The position numbers and the translations under genes are program-made. The notes below the pieces were generated by a model. It saw nothing but the letters and a program-made list of their open reading frames with translations, was not told the DNA's origin and made no database searches. Below, piece by piece: positions 42,062 to 51,774 of a stretch of DNA of 64,000 nt. The stretch comes from an uncultured Prevotella sp. (GTDB lineage Bacteria; Bacteroidota; Bacteroidia; Bacteroidales; Bacteroidaceae), in NCBI GenBank assembly GCA_900317405.1, contig ONGP01000004.1, positions 1 through 64,000 of the forward strand. Direction: 5' to 3'. The first letter of the stretch is position 1, and the number at the start of each line of letters is the position of its first letter.

Positions 42062-44119
42062 TCAGAATTTGATGTTAAACGATACCGACGGCACTATGCC
42101 GAAGAGTGAATACTGCTTGGCGCGGGTGCGGGCGCCATTCTCGCCGTCATCGAATTTGATGAGGAAGGGATTGTAGCGGTTATACAGATTGTAGATGCCG
42201 AACACCAGCTGGTGGGTGCGATTGCGATAGCGCTTGCTCCACACGGCACTCACGTCGAGATGGTGAGAAGCGGGAGCGCGATAGCCATTGCGCTCGGTAT
42301 AGTAGTATATCCAGTTGTCTTCAACCATATACTTGCCGCTAGGGGCTGTAAAAGCCTGACCGCTATTGTAGACCCACGAGGCACTGAATGACCAACGGGG
42401 GTTGAGACGATACATGGCCACGATATTGATATCATGACGGCGATCGTTGTTAGCATCGTACCAATGGCCCTGGTTGATACCATCAATCTTGGTCTTTGAC
42501 CATGACAGGGTGTAGCCAATCCATCCGGTAAGTCGGCCGTTGTTCTTGCGGGCACTAATCTCCACGCCATAGCCCTTACCCTCGCCTGCCAATACCAATC
42601 GCTCAATCTCTATCTCGCTGGCAAACGACTTGCCGTCGCGATAGTCGAGCACATTATTGATATGGCGATAATAGGCCTCGAGCGAGAAGTCGTAATCCTG
42701 ATCGGGGGTCATCACAAACACTCCACCGCTTATCTGATCGGCCACCTCGGGCTTAACCAGGTTGCTGCTCATAGTGTAGCGGTCGAAGGGTGTAGAGGTA
42801 CTCTGATTGCGCAGGGCATGAATATTCTGCGAAGTGCGCGTGTAGCCCAACTTGACAGAGGTGACAGGTGAGAACTGATAATTTATAGAGAGGCGAGGCT
42901 CGAGCGTTGTGTGAGTCTTAACAATCTTATTTTTGCCATAGTTGTAATACCACGCTATGTCGCCATTGGGCTCAAGGTCGTAATATAGTGAACCACCCAG
43001 GGGCGAAAAAGCTGTGAAGCGCAAGCCTGCTGAGACATTTAGCTTGTCTGTGATAGGTGCTGCCAGGTTAGCCCAAACAGCATTGTCCCAGGCGCGGCGC
43101 TGCTCCTTCTCGTGCAACGACACCTGTTGCCACTCGGCCGACTTGACGTTCATAAGGGCTGTCTGGAAGCCTGTCTCAATATTGTACTTGCCAAAGTTTA
43201 GACGGAAGTCCTGACGGAATCCCGTCTGACGGATATGGCCCAGGAAACAGATGTTTACACCAAGAAAATCGATGCCATTATCAGTCTGATAGCCACTATA
43301 GTAGGCCGTGGACTGCGAATAGCTGTTGCCTCCGAAATGGTGCAGCCACTTAAGACTGGCTGAGAGATTGTTCCAACGGATATCAACCATATCCTCGAGC
43401 GCAGTGCGATCGTTGCCTGTAAAGAAACTTAGGAACAGCTGGTTGCGGTCGTTGATGGTCCAGTCGGCCTTGGCATTTATATCGTAGAAGTAGAGTGTAT
43501 TGCCCCTGAAGTCAGGCGACAGCTTCAGGAACATATCCATATACGAGCGACGGGCTGTGACCAGGAACGAGGCCTTATCCTTGACAATTGGCCCCTCGAG
43601 TGTGCCTTTAGCAGCCAGCAGACCTATGCTGGCACCACCATGCAGTTCACTCTTATTACCTGTCTTGCCGATGATGTCGAGTACGGCCGACGAGGCTCCA
43701 CCAAACTGTGCAGGCAGAAGTCCCTTATAGAGTGTGGCTGACACTAGTGCATCGCTGTTGAATGCAGAGAAGAGGCCTGCCAGGTGACCCACATTATATA
43801 CTGGGGCTATATCTACCAATATCTGATTCTGAGCTGATGTACCACCACGCACCTGGAAACTGCTGGATGCATCGCTCTCGCTCTTTACACCAGTGAGCAA
43901 CTGCATGGAGCGCATGATATCCTGCTCGCCAAAGAGTTGTGGCGATGCAGTAAGGTCTTTGATCTGCACCTGTTCCACTCCAGTCTGTATCTGGCGAAGG
44001 CGCTGGCGAGCCGAGTTTGATTTGACCACCACCTCGTCCAACTGTTCCTGACGCAGTGTGTCGACAGGGTCAGCGGGCAGCGAAAAGAGTGCTGATAGTA
44101 GTAATGTTGATATAAACAT
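42062..44119 (-). CDS. TonB-dependent outer-membrane receptor
   Basis: 685 residues. A short signal peptide (FISTLLLSALFSL) is followed almost directly by the TonB-box-like LDEVVVKS and a plug domain (DIMRSMQLLTGVKSESDASS; GLLPAQFGGASSAVLDI). The 22-strand barrel ends in aromatic FGIVPSVSFNIKF. It lacks the N-terminal carboxypeptidase-like beta domain common in Bacteroidota receptors. The substrate is unknown; DUF4249-paired receptors are not SusCD systems. The start at 44119 lies 5 bases after the -7 box, so it is probably leaderless; the longer frame crosses the promoter. Confidence 0.93.
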   Translation of the reverse strand: MFISTLLLSALFSLPADPVDTLRQEQLDEVVVKSNSARQRLRQIQTGVEQVQIKDLTASPQLFGEQDIMRSMQLLTGVKSESDASSSFQVRGGTSAQNQILVDIAPVYNVGHLAGLFSAFNSDALVSATLYKGLLPAQFGGASSAVLDIIGKTGNKSELHGGASIGLLAAKGTLEGPIVKDKASFLVTARRSYMDMFLKLSPDFRGNTLYFYDINAKADWTINDRNQLFLSFFTGNDRTALEDMVDIRWNNLSASLKWLHHFGGNSYSQSTAYYSGYQTDNGIDFLGVNICFLGHIRQTGFRQDFRLNFGKYNIETGFQTALMNVKSAEWQQVSLHEKEQRRAWDNAVWANLAAPITDKLNVSAGLRFTAFSPLGGSLYYDLEPNGDIAWYYNYGKNKIVKTHTTLEPRLSINYQFSPVTSVKLGYTRTSQNIHALRNQSTSTPFDRYTMSSNLVKPEVADQISGGVFVMTPDQDYDFSLEAYYRHINNVLDYRDGKSFASEIEIERLVLAGEGKGYGVEISARKNNGRLTGWIGYTLSWSKTKIDGINQGHWYDANNDRRHDINIVAMYRLNPRWSFSASWVYNSGQAFTAPSGKYMVEDNWIYYYTERNGYRAPASHHLDVSAVWSKRYRNRTHQLVFGIYNLYNRYNPFLIKFDDGENGARTRAKQYSLFGIVPSVSFNIKF

Positions 44120-44123
44120 GATG

Positions 44124-44155
44124 CAAAAGTAATGTTTTTTTTTGGAAACTCCAAA
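44124..44155 (-). promoter_or_regulatory. Promoter of the TonB receptor operon
   Basis: On the minus strand TTTG (44155-44152) and TACTTTTG (44131-44124) are 20 bases apart. Confidence 0.85.
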
Positions 44156-44171
44156 AAATTTCATATCTTTG
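44141..44171 (+). promoter_or_regulatory. Promoter of the 44202 gene
   Basis: TTTG (44141-44144) and TATCTTTG (44164-44171) are 19 bases apart. It overlaps the divergent receptor promoter by 15 bases, so the two probably compete. Confidence 0.8.
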
Positions 44172-44201
44172 CCCCCGATTAATCAAAAAAACTAATTTGT
44201 T

Positions 44202-44672
44202 ATGAAGAAATTATTTGTTGCCGTAGTGGCAATTGCAGCACTATGTGCTTGCGGAGGTGGTGAGAAAAAGAGTCTGGAATATCGCGGACTGTCGATGGGA
44301 ATGTCGTTCAAGACATTCTGCGACTCGCTGACAGCTCGCGGATTTGCAGTAGATTCTGCCAAGACCGACTCAGACTTTACCACAGTTTCTATGTACAACC
44401 CCAACCTTAACTTCCGACTGATGCTGGCACAGAACAACGATAAGCTGGTGGCTATACAGGAAAACTACCTGATATCGACCAACGACAGCACTCGCAAAAT
44501 GTGGCAGAAGATGCACGACGACTTTGAGAAGCAGCTGGGTGCATGGCCTAACATGCTGAAGGACGGACAAGACCATCGTATAGCAAAATTCGAGGCTGAT
44601 GGTGGTTTTATCACCCTCACCCTCGAAAATACTTATAAACCTACTCTGAATGTTCTTTATCAGTTAAAATAG
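44202..44672 (+). CDS. Small lipoprotein of unknown function
   Basis: 156 residues. Lipobox in MKKLFVAVVAIAALCACGGG, then a region with the BamE/SmpA-like opening YRGLSMGMSFKTFCDSLTAR and a mixed-fold tail. No enzyme motif is seen. It is a single-gene unit, divergent from the TonB receptor, and its last 9 bases overlap the convergent cdsA gene. Confidence 0.75.
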   Translation: MKKLFVAVVAIAALCACGGGEKKSLEYRGLSMGMSFKTFCDSLTARGFAVDSAKTDSDFTTVSMYNPNLNFRLMLAQNNDKLVAIQENYLISTNDSTRKMWQKMHDDFEKQLGAWPNMLKDGQDHRIAKFEADGGFITLTLENTYKPTLNVLYQLK

Positions 44673-45515
44673 CATGATGGTATAGAGGTAGACTACTGCC
44701 GCAGGAATGGCGAGCAGCGACGAATCGAAACGATCGAGCATGCCACCATGGCCAGGCAGTATGTTGCCACTATCCTTGATGCCAAGGGTGCGCTTGAAGA
44801 GACTCTCTACCAAGTCGCCCCAGGTGCCGAAAATGACTACTGTAAGTCCGAGGCCAGCCCATTCTACGGCTGAAAGTCCCAACTGATTGAGCTGATACTG
44901 ATCGGCCAGATACCATACCAGCACGGCTACAGCTATCACCAGGATACCACCGCCGATGCTGCCTTCCCAACTCTTTCCCGGAGAAATTCTGGGGAAGAGT
45001 TTATGTTTGCCCAGAAGCGAACCACACAGGTAAGCACCAGTGTCGTTCATCCACAGGAACACGAATACCGACAGGGGCAACAGTGCATCGTAAGCCACAT
45101 AGCCCTGCGGAGCAAGGTGGAATGCCAGTGTATTGAGCAACGAGAATGGCAGTGCGATATATATCTGTGCCATCATAGTGTATGCCCAACTGTGGATAGG
45201 GTCTTCGTTCTTGAGATACAACTCGGCCACCATCAGATAGATGATTGACACGAGGTATGGAATGAATACTGCCGAGGGGGTGAGGTCGCTGCTGAAACCT
45301 GCAACAGCGAAGAAGAAATACACGCCTGCAACTGTAGAGATGAGACGGTTGACGGTGACATGCTCGCGCTCGTTGACCAGTCCGGTAAACTCCCAGATGG
45401 TCAATCCTGTGATTAGTGCAAACAGCAGTACCATAGCCTGCGGACGCAGGAAACTGCATACCAATACGGCCACAAACAGCACACCGGTAATGGTTCTAAC
45501 GATAAAATTATTCAT
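44664..45515 (-). CDS. cdsA: Phosphatidate cytidylyltransferase
   Basis: 283 residues with about eight membrane helices. It makes CDP-diacylglycerol for phospholipid synthesis. The C-terminal signature FPRISPGKSWEGSIGGGIL with GDLVESLFKRTLGIKDSGNI and HGGMLDRFDS is intact. It overlaps the ftsH stop by 8 bases, forming the rsfS-ftsH-cdsA operon. Confidence 0.97.
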   Translation of the reverse strand: MNNFIVRTITGVLFVAVLVCSFLRPQAMVLLFALITGLTIWEFTGLVNEREHVTVNRLISTVAGVYFFFAVAGFSSDLTPSAVFIPYLVSIIYLMVAELYLKNEDPIHSWAYTMMAQIYIALPFSLLNTLAFHLAPQGYVAYDALLPLSVFVFLWMNDTGAYLCGSLLGKHKLFPRISPGKSWEGSIGGGILVIAVAVLVWYLADQYQLNQLGLSAVEWAGLGLTVVIFGTWGDLVESLFKRTLGIKDSGNILPGHGGMLDRFDSSLLAIPAAVVYLYTIMLF

Positions 45516-47589
45516 CCTTTGCCTCCTTTTCTTCTGTTTTATTCTCTAAGGCTTTCTGCTCTTCTTCCTTTGCCTTTTCAGCTTCCAGCTCCTTGGCGCG
45601 CTCTTCTGCCATGCGCTCGGCATCAGCCTTCATCTGGGCCTCCAGAAGTTCCTCGGCACGACTGGTCCAAGGGCGCTTGCCGAAGATACGCTCTACATCC
45701 TCAGCAAAGATTACCTCACGATCGATGAGCAACTGAGCCAACTGGGCGTGACCTTCCTTGTGCTCAGTCAGAATCTGCTTAGCGCGCTCGTACTGTTCGT
45801 TAATCATACGCATCACCTCGTCGTCCATAATCTTAGCGGTAGTCTCAGAATATGGCTTCTGGAACTGATACTCGGCATTGTTATAGTAGCACACGTTTGG
45901 CAACTTGTCGCTCATACCGGCAAAGGCCACCATACCATAAGCCTGCTTGGTGGTGCGCTCAAGGTCGTTCATAGCACCAGTAGAGATATGACCCACAAAC
46001 AGTTCCTCAGCCGCACGCCCTCCAAGCAGTGAACACATCTCGTCGAGCATAGCCTCCTTGGTCTGCAGCACACGCTCCTCGGGCAGATACCATGCAGCAC
46101 CAAGAGCCTGACCACGTGGCACGATAGACACCTTGACCAGTGGGTTGGCAAACTCAGTAAACCACGAGATAGTGGCATGACCAGCCTCGTGGATAGCTAT
46201 CGAGCGCTTCTCGGCCTGAGTCATCACCTTGGTCTTCTTCTCCAGGCCACCAATGATACGATCGACAGCATCGAGGAAGTTCTGCTTGGTTACAGCAGGA
46301 CTATTGTGGCGGGCCGCTATCAGCGCAGCCTCATTACATACGTTGGCAATATCGGCACCCGAGAAACCAGGAGTCTGACGAGCCAGGAAGTCGATATCCA
46401 CGCTCTCATCTATCTTGATGGGCTTAAGGTGTACCTTGAATACCTCCTTACGCTCATTCAGGTCTGGCAGGTCGACATGTATCTGGCGATCGAAACGACC
46501 AGCACGAAGCAAGGCCGAGTCGAGCATATCGGCACGGTTGGTTGCAGCCAGGATGATGACACCGCTATTGGTGCCGAATCCGTCCATCTCTGTGAGCAGG
46601 GCGTTCAGAGTGTTCTCGCGCTCATCGTTGCCACCCATTGCCGGGTTCTTACTGCGGGCACGACCCACAGCATCAATCTCATCGATGAAGATGATACAAG
46701 GGCTCTTCTGCTTGGCCTGCTGGAACAGATCACGAACACGCGATGCACCAACACCCACGAACATCTCTACGAAATCGGAACCACTCATCGAGAAGAATGG
46801 CACACCAGCCTCGCCTGCCACAGCCTTGGCAAGCAGGGTCTTACCAGTGCCCGGAGGGCCTACCAGCAGGGCTCCCTTAGGTATCTTACCACCCAGATCG
46901 GTGTATTTCTGTGGGTTCTTCAGGAAGTCAACGATCTCCTGTACCTCCTGCTTGGCGCCAGCCTGTCCGGCTACGTCCTTGAATGTGATACCAAGCTCGC
47001 CACCCTTTTCATACATTTTGGCCTTGCTCTTGCCCACATTGAAGACGCCTCCACCAACGCCACCTCCTCCGCCGCCCATGCGACGCATCAGGAATATCCA
47101 CAATCCTACTATAAATAATATAGGTATAAGATTAGTCAAGATAAGCGAGAAGAACTCGTTATCACGTTTATTGTCAAAAGCTAAGTCGCCACTAAACACC
47201 TTTTCTTCCTTGGCCTTTGCGATGAACTGTTCAACCTGGTCGACGCTACCGAACTCTACTTCGAGGTATGGTTCTACACCTGTCTGCTTAGCGCTCTGCT
47301 GGAACACGTCGCGGATGTGCTCGGGCTTAACGTACATACGCAGAACACCTTGTGGTTTGTTTACCACAATCTTCTTGGCATAGCCACGCTCAACCATCAC
47401 CTTGAACTCGCTATACGATGCCGACTTGGCTATACTGCTATTCTCTGGGCCACCACTGGTAAACCACAACAGTCCCAAGGCCAGTATAGCGATGAAGTAT
47501 ATCCAGTTCATATTGAACCTGGGCATATTCATCTTAGGACCGTTTCCTCCGTTGCCCATATTATTGTTTGGTTGCTGATTATTATCCAT
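45508..47589 (-). CDS. ftsH: ATP-dependent zinc metalloprotease FtsH
   Basis: 693 residues. Two N-terminal membrane helices ([38 protein letters not shown]) flank a periplasmic domain. The AAA domain has Walker [17 protein letters not shown] and the SRH arginines; the protease domain has HEAGH. The C-terminus is a charged coiled coil ([20 protein letters not shown]). It degrades membrane and short-lived proteins. The start is 47589 because the preceding in-frame initiator would be TTG at 47598. Confidence 0.98.
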   Translation of the reverse strand: MDNNQQPNNNMGNGGNGPKMNMPRFNMNWIYFIAILALGLLWFTSGGPENSSIAKSASYSEFKVMVERGYAKKIVVNKPQGVLRMYVKPEHIRDVFQQSAKQTGVEPYLEVEFGSVDQVEQFIAKAKEEKVFSGDLAFDNKRDNEFFSLILTNLIPILFIVGLWIFLMRRMGGGGGGVGGGVFNVGKSKAKMYEKGGELGITFKDVAGQAGAKQEVQEIVDFLKNPQKYTDLGGKIPKGALLVGPPGTGKTLLAKAVAGEAGVPFFSMSGSDFVEMFVGVGASRVRDLFQQAKQKSPCIIFIDEIDAVGRARSKNPAMGGNDERENTLNALLTEMDGFGTNSGVIILAATNRADMLDSALLRAGRFDRQIHVDLPDLNERKEVFKVHLKPIKIDESVDIDFLARQTPGFSGADIANVCNEAALIAARHNSPAVTKQNFLDAVDRIIGGLEKKTKVMTQAEKRSIAIHEAGHATISWFTEFANPLVKVSIVPRGQALGAAWYLPEERVLQTKEAMLDEMCSLLGGRAAEELFVGHISTGAMNDLERTTKQAYGMVAFAGMSDKLPNVCYYNNAEYQFQKPYSETTAKIMDDEVMRMINEQYERAKQILTEHKEGHAQLAQLLIDREVIFAEDVERIFGKRPWTSRAEELLEAQMKADAERMAEERAKELEAEKAKEEEQKALENKTEEKEAKDE

Positions 47590-47619
47590 AATTATCAATT
47601 ATCATTTGTCAAATCAAAA

Positions 47620-47970
47620 TTAATCCAAGTCAGGAATTCGTGTCAGAGGTGCATCTTCCCACAGATGCTCCAGGTCGTAATATTCGCGCACGTCGGGCAG
47701 GAATACATGTACCAGCACATCGGTATAGTCCATTGCTACCCACTGTGCATTCTCAAGTCCCACCACATGAGCAGGTTTCTCACCCAATTTTTCGCGCACC
47801 ACATCACCTATCGACTCGGCGATAGCTTCTACCTGCGTTGGCGAATTGCCAGTGCAAATCATAAAGTACTGGCAGATAGTTCCCTCTATTTTTGTCAGGT
47901 CGGCCACAATGATATTGCTGCCTTTCTTGTCCTGAATCGCTTCTTTAATTGTTTCTACTAGTTGTATCAT
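47620..47970 (-). CDS. rsfS: Ribosomal silencing factor RsfS
   Basis: 116 residues of the Iojap family; it binds L14 and blocks 30S-50S joining during starvation. The signature YFMICTGNSPTQVEAIAESI and WVAMDYTDVLVHVFLPDVRE is present. First gene of the rsfS-ftsH-cdsA operon; promoter at 47996-48026. Confidence 0.96.
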   Translation of the reverse strand: MIQLVETIKEAIQDKKGSNIIVADLTKIEGTICQYFMICTGNSPTQVEAIAESIGDVVREKLGEKPAHVVGLENAQWVAMDYTDVLVHVFLPDVREYYDLEHLWEDAPLTRIPDLD

Positions 47971-47995
47971 TCAAAAAATATATATTATTTGTGCA

Positions 47996-48026
47996 CAAAG
48001 GTACTGTAAATTGGCCAAAAAACAAA
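47996..48026 (-). promoter_or_regulatory. Promoter of rsfS-ftsH-cdsA
   Basis: On the minus strand TTTG (48026-48023) and TACCTTTG (48003-47996) are 19 bases apart. Confidence 0.8.
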
Positions 48027-48073
48027 GAAAAACAGAAAAAATTGCGGTTTTTTATAAATTTTCTCCAAAAAAA

Positions 48074-48104
48074 TTTGGTAGTTCAAGAAAAAGTAGTACC
48101 TTTG
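48074..48104 (+). promoter_or_regulatory. Promoter of tRNA-Gln
   Basis: TTTG (48074-48077) and TACCTTTG (48097-48104) are 19 bases apart. Confidence 0.8.
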
Positions 48105-48147
48105 CACCCGCAAAACAGAACAAGAGAGTTCTCAAGCAAAAACATTT

Positions 48148-48218
48148 TGGGGTATGGTGTAATGGTAACACTGCAGATTCTGGTCCTGCCTTTCCTGGTT
48201 CGAGTCCGGGTACCCCAA
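48148..48218 (+). tRNA. tRNA-Gln (anticodon CUG)
   Basis: 71 bases: acceptor TGGGGTA with TACCCCA, D-arm TGGTGTAATGGTAACA, anticodon loop TTCTGGT (CTG at 48180-48182) and T-arm GGTTCGAGTCC. The top anticodon-stem pair is A-C. CCA is not encoded. Confidence 0.93.
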
Positions 48219-48229
48219 CCAAAAAAAAG

Positions 48230-48259
48230 ATCGCTAAGCTCAATGCTTAGCGATTTTTG
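48230..48259. terminator. Terminator between tRNA-Gln and guaD
   Basis: ATCGCTAAGC (48230-48239) and GCTTAGCGAT (48245-48254) form a perfect 10-bp stem, A8 before and T5 after; bidirectional. Confidence 0.93.
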
Positions 48260-48261
48260 TT

Positions 48262-48747
48262 TTAATACTCTGTTTTATCTGTTTTCTCAGTCCACAGGCG
48301 GAAGGTGTGCAATGCCTCAGCGCGCAGCAATGGCACGATGGGTACTGTACGCTCGCTCAACGGACGTTCCAACTCCTCGTAAATAAAGTCGTCGGCAAAC
48401 TGAATATCGCGGGCATCCTTACGGGTATTGCCATAGAATATCTTGCTGATACGGGCCCAATAGATTGCTCCAAGACACATCGGACATGGTTCGCACGATG
48501 TGTAAATGGTACATCCCGAGAGGTCGAAGGTGCGCAGCTTTCTGCACGCCTCACGAATAGTGTTCACCTCAGCATGTGCTGTGGGGTCATTGTCGATGGT
48601 TACACTATTGCTGCTGCCAGCTACTATCTCACCATCCTTTACTATCACGGCGCCAAAGGGACCACCGCCTCGCTCAACACTTTCGTTGGCGAGGCGGATA
48701 GCTTGACGCATAAATTCTTTATCTTGCTCTGTTATTATCATCCGCAT
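48262..48747 (-). CDS. guaD: Guanine deaminase (cytidine-deaminase fold)
   Basis: 161 residues. Zinc site HAEVNTIRE and PCPMCLGAIYW. The sequence follows the small B. subtilis-type guanine deaminase closely (ERGGGPFGAVIVKDGEIVAG; FADDFIYEELERPLSERTVP; C-terminal KTEY), rather than TadA. It turns guanine into xanthine. The start overlaps the DUF349 stop by one base, so they are co-transcribed. Confidence 0.92.
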   Translation of the reverse strand: MRMIITEQDKEFMRQAIRLANESVERGGGPFGAVIVKDGEIVAGSSNSVTIDNDPTAHAEVNTIREACRKLRTFDLSGCTIYTSCEPCPMCLGAIYWARISKIFYGNTRKDARDIQFADDFIYEELERPLSERTVPIVPLLRAEALHTFRLWTEKTDKTEY

Positions 48748-50591
48748 TATTGTTTGTTTTCTGCATCAATTGCCTTAATCTTCTCGCGAATCAGGTTCAT
48801 ATCGTCCTTCAGCTTCTGTACCTTGCGGTTCATCTCGTCGATAAGACTGTTACCCTTCTTCGAACTTGCATTAAGGAATCCCAGGTTGTTCTCGTAGGTC
48901 TGAATCTCCTGCTTAAGTGCCTCGTACTGATGGAACAGGCGTGCGCGCTCGTTGTCGAGAGCATTCTCGCCGCGCTCAGCCACATTCTTCAGGTTCTGCT
49001 TGAAGTTGTTAAGACGGCGCTTGGCAGTGCTGATGTTCAGATCCTTATAGAGTTTGTCGAGGATGGCATGATACTCCTTGTATACATTATCCTTCTCTTT
49101 ATAAGGTACGTGACCTACTGAGTTGTATTCCTCAACCAGCTTCTGTACCTTCTCGGCCAGATCGTCGCCAGTCTCCTCGGCGATAGCCTTCAGGCGAGCG
49201 ATGATGTCGAGTTTCTTGTCCAGATTCTCACGCTCCTCGCCACGCTGTCCTGCACCTGCAGCATTACGTGCCTCGAAGAATGTGTTGCATGCTGCCAGGA
49301 ACTCTGCCCACAACTGGTCGCCCAACTTCTTAGGAACCATACCTATGGTCTTCCACTCCTTCTGCATAGCTACGAACTTATCGCCAGTTGACTTCCAGTC
49401 GGTAGAATCCTGCAGAGACTTAGCCTTCTCGATCAGAGCACGTTTCTTCTCAGCATTCTCCTTGAATGTCTCCTTCAAGCCCTTAAAGTAAGCAGCCTTA
49501 CGACCAAAGAAGTCGTCGCAAGCAGCACGGAAGCGCTCGAAGATCTTAACGTTCATCTTCTGTGGAGCGAAACCAATGGTCTTCCACTCTGTCTGGATAT
49601 CGATAATCTGCTTGGTGTGCTTCTCCCAGTCGCCACTACCCTTGTTCTCCTCGGCAGCGATAGCCTCAACCTTCTCACAGAGCACTGTCTTGCGGGCCAG
49701 ATTGTCCTCCTCCTTGGCGCGAACGCCCTCGAAGTGAGCCTGATGACGTTTATTGATGACGCTAGACGCTGTCTTGAAGCGATTCCAGATTTCCTCGCGC
49801 AACTCCTTGGCCACAGGACCAATCTCGCGATACTCCTGATGCAACTTCTGCAACTGGTGGAATGCGCTTATCACATCCTCCTCGTCAGCCAGTTTCTCGG
49901 CAGCCTCGCAGAGTGCTGTCTTGAGTTCATAGTTCTTCTTAAAATCGTACTCGCGAGCCTCGCTGTTAAGGCGAAGCATATCGTAGAACTGCTCTACGTA
50001 CAACTGATAGTTGCGCCAAAGCTCATTGGCCTTCTCAGCTGGTACATTCTTTATCTCGCGCCACTGGTCCTGCAGGGCCTTAAACTCCTTATAATTCTTG
50101 TTTGCCTCGTCGGGTGTAGTAATCATGGCCTTTATGCGGTCGATGATAGCGAGCTTCTTCTCAAGGTTCTCAAGCTTCTCAGCCTCGATCTCCTTGAAGA
50201 TCTTGGCACGCTTCTCCTTGATTATTCCCATCTCAGCCTTGAACGACTCCTCGTCGGGGTCAGGTGTATACTGATACTGTTCGGGATCGCCGCCTGCATC
50301 CAGGTAAGCCTTAAGCTTAGCCTCGCGCTCAGCCACATGGAGTTTGTAGAAAGAAGACTTAAGATACTCAACCTCTTCCTTCTGAGGAGTCTCCTCACCA
50401 TGGGCGATGTCCTGCAGACGATGCAGCACGTCGGCTTTAGTTTCATAGACCACACGAACCTGCTCCTCAGCCTGTTCTGTGCTTTCGGTTTCTACTTGAG
50501 GTTCTGTCTCAGCAACCTGAGATGTAACTTCCTCATTTACTACTTCTTCGTTTGTACCCTGTTCCAGGATATTCTCTTGAGAGTCCATCAT
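48747..50591 (-). CDS. DUF349 multi-repeat protein
   Basis: 614 residues: an acidic Glu/Val-rich N-terminus (EVTSQVAETEPQVETESTEQ) followed by several DUF349 repeats of ~70-80 residues, each with the W-K-x-I pattern (QDQWREIKNVPAEKANELW; IQTEWKTIGFAPQKMNVKIF; MQKEWKTIGMVPKKLGDQLW). All-helical and highly charged, probably an elongated cytoplasmic scaffold; the function is not established. The mRNA leader has alternative hairpins, one of which hides the start codon. Confidence 0.92.
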   Translation of the reverse strand: MMDSQENILEQGTNEEVVNEEVTSQVAETEPQVETESTEQAEEQVRVVYETKADVLHRLQDIAHGEETPQKEEVEYLKSSFYKLHVAEREAKLKAYLDAGGDPEQYQYTPDPDEESFKAEMGIIKEKRAKIFKEIEAEKLENLEKKLAIIDRIKAMITTPDEANKNYKEFKALQDQWREIKNVPAEKANELWRNYQLYVEQFYDMLRLNSEAREYDFKKNYELKTALCEAAEKLADEEDVISAFHQLQKLHQEYREIGPVAKELREEIWNRFKTASSVINKRHQAHFEGVRAKEEDNLARKTVLCEKVEAIAAEENKGSGDWEKHTKQIIDIQTEWKTIGFAPQKMNVKIFERFRAACDDFFGRKAAYFKGLKETFKENAEKKRALIEKAKSLQDSTDWKSTGDKFVAMQKEWKTIGMVPKKLGDQLWAEFLAACNTFFEARNAAGAGQRGEERENLDKKLDIIARLKAIAEETGDDLAEKVQKLVEEYNSVGHVPYKEKDNVYKEYHAILDKLYKDLNISTAKRRLNNFKQNLKNVAERGENALDNERARLFHQYEALKQEIQTYENNLGFLNASSKKGNSLIDEMNRKVQKLKDDMNLIREKIKAIDAENKQ

Positions 50592-50650
50592 TTAACTATT
50601 TAGTTATTACTAAATGATGCTTAGCATCATCACATTTGGCGTCAAAATTA
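50586..50650 (-). promoter_or_regulatory. DUF349 leader with alternative hairpins and a mini-ORF
   Basis: The -7 box TAATTTTG is at 50650-50643 on the minus strand (weak -33). In the leader, ATGATGC/GCATCAT (50614-50620 with 50624-50630) forms a 7-bp hairpin. The same segment 50611-50619 (TAAATGATG) can instead pair with 50586-50594, which contains the double start codon. A six-codon frame (MMLSII, 50630 down to 50610) lies upstream. Confidence 0.5.
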
Positions 50651-50704
50651 AACATTTATATTTAATTAACCTAATTTTTTCGCGTTTTTTTGCACTTTTA
50701 CGGC

Positions 50705-51631
50705 CTAAACGAGTCGTTTATGGCGGAAAATGCCCCATGCAATGGCCGAAATAACCACAGAAAGTACCATCGCCAACACAAATCCCCAAGGTTTTGATTC
50801 CATGCCGTTAACCAGGTTCATACCAAACATCGATGTAACCAGTGTGGGTATCATCATCAGGATGGTAACGGTAGTGAGCGTACGCATCACGGTGTTCATA
50901 TTGTTGTTGATAATACTCTGATATGTGTCCATCGTCGACTCCAGAATGTTAGAGTAAATCATGGTGGTTTCGCGGGCCTGTGTCATCTCGATGTTTACGT
51001 CCTCGATAAGGTCGGCATCAAGTTCGTCAATCTGCAGTTTGAACTTCAGCTTTGACAGCAGTGTCTCATTGCCTCGGATAGACGTCTGGAAATATGTGAG
51101 CGAGTCTTGCAGTCGGCTCAGACCGATCAAACTCTCATTGTTCACCTCCTTATCCAGGTTGCGCTTGGCCTTGTCTACCAGCATAGAAATCTGCTTGAGT
51201 CGCTTAAGGTACCACACGGCACTAGAAAGGAACAGGCGGAAAATCATGTCCACATGGTCAGTGAATCCCTCGCCACGCTTCTGCTGGAACGATACGAAGT
51301 CTATCATCACATTGGTCTCGTAGAAACATACTGTGATGGTAACATCGCGTTTGTGTATGATACCTAGAGGTACGGTGGTGTATGGTGTGCGCGAGCGTAT
51401 CTCCTTGACATAAGGTATACGCAGGATGATGAGCATCCATCCGTCATCATACTCATAACGTGCACGCTCATCGGTATCGCTTATATCCGACATGAAGTAG
51501 TCGGGTATATTAAACTTCTCTTCTAGTTCTCGCTGGTCATCTTCGGTGGGGCATGTCACCTGTATCCAGCAATTGGGCTGCCACTCGTTTATTTGGGTCA
51601 GTCCACCTTGGGTATTCCAGAATGTCTTCAT
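50705..51631 (-). CDS. corA: CorA-family magnesium transporter
   Basis: 308 residues. Large cytoplasmic N-terminal domain, long helix (LKRLKQISMLVDKAKRNLDK), then two C-terminal membrane helices with the signature FGMNLVNGME between them and a basic tail FRHKRLV. It imports Mg2+ (or Co2+/Ni2+) as a pentamer. A ~137-base structured leader precedes it. Confidence 0.95.
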   Translation of the reverse strand: MKTFWNTQGGLTQINEWQPNCWIQVTCPTEDDQRELEEKFNIPDYFMSDISDTDERARYEYDDGWMLIILRIPYVKEIRSRTPYTTVPLGIIHKRDVTITVCFYETNVMIDFVSFQQKRGEGFTDHVDMIFRLFLSSAVWYLKRLKQISMLVDKAKRNLDKEVNNESLIGLSRLQDSLTYFQTSIRGNETLLSKLKFKLQIDELDADLIEDVNIEMTQARETTMIYSNILESTMDTYQSIINNNMNTVMRTLTTVTILMMIPTLVTSMFGMNLVNGMESKPWGFVLAMVLSVVISAIAWGIFRHKRLV

Positions 51632-51769
51632 TTTGCTAATCCTTTTTTCGTTAATGAAATGGTTTTAGCGGCAAAGGGATTAGCAGCCTTGCTCGCTATC
51701 CCCCGCCATTACGAATTGTAATTGTCCGCCGGGTAATCGTCCATAACTTTATTAATATTTTGATTTATC
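51632..51769 (-). promoter_or_regulatory. Structured corA leader, candidate cis-regulator
   Basis: The transcript should start near 51768, giving ~137 bases before the ATG. GGATTAGCA (51677-51685) is a perfect match to TGCTAATCC (51634-51642), two bases from the start codon. The same segment can also pair with GCTATCC (51695-51701). A further ATTAC/GTAAT hairpin lies near 51710-51725. No known riboswitch class is recognised. Confidence 0.55.
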
Positions 51770-51774
51770 GGGTG

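Noticed and set aside
48052-48243. Minus-strand 63-residue frame over tRNA-Gln
   Set aside because: It reads through the tRNA and is the typical false protein (VPGLEPGKAGPES) seen on the reverse of such tRNAs.
51632-51770. Known M-box, cobalamin or fluoride riboswitch upstream of corA
   Set aside because: None of the conserved cores I can recall is recognisable, so it is reported only as an unclassified structured leader.
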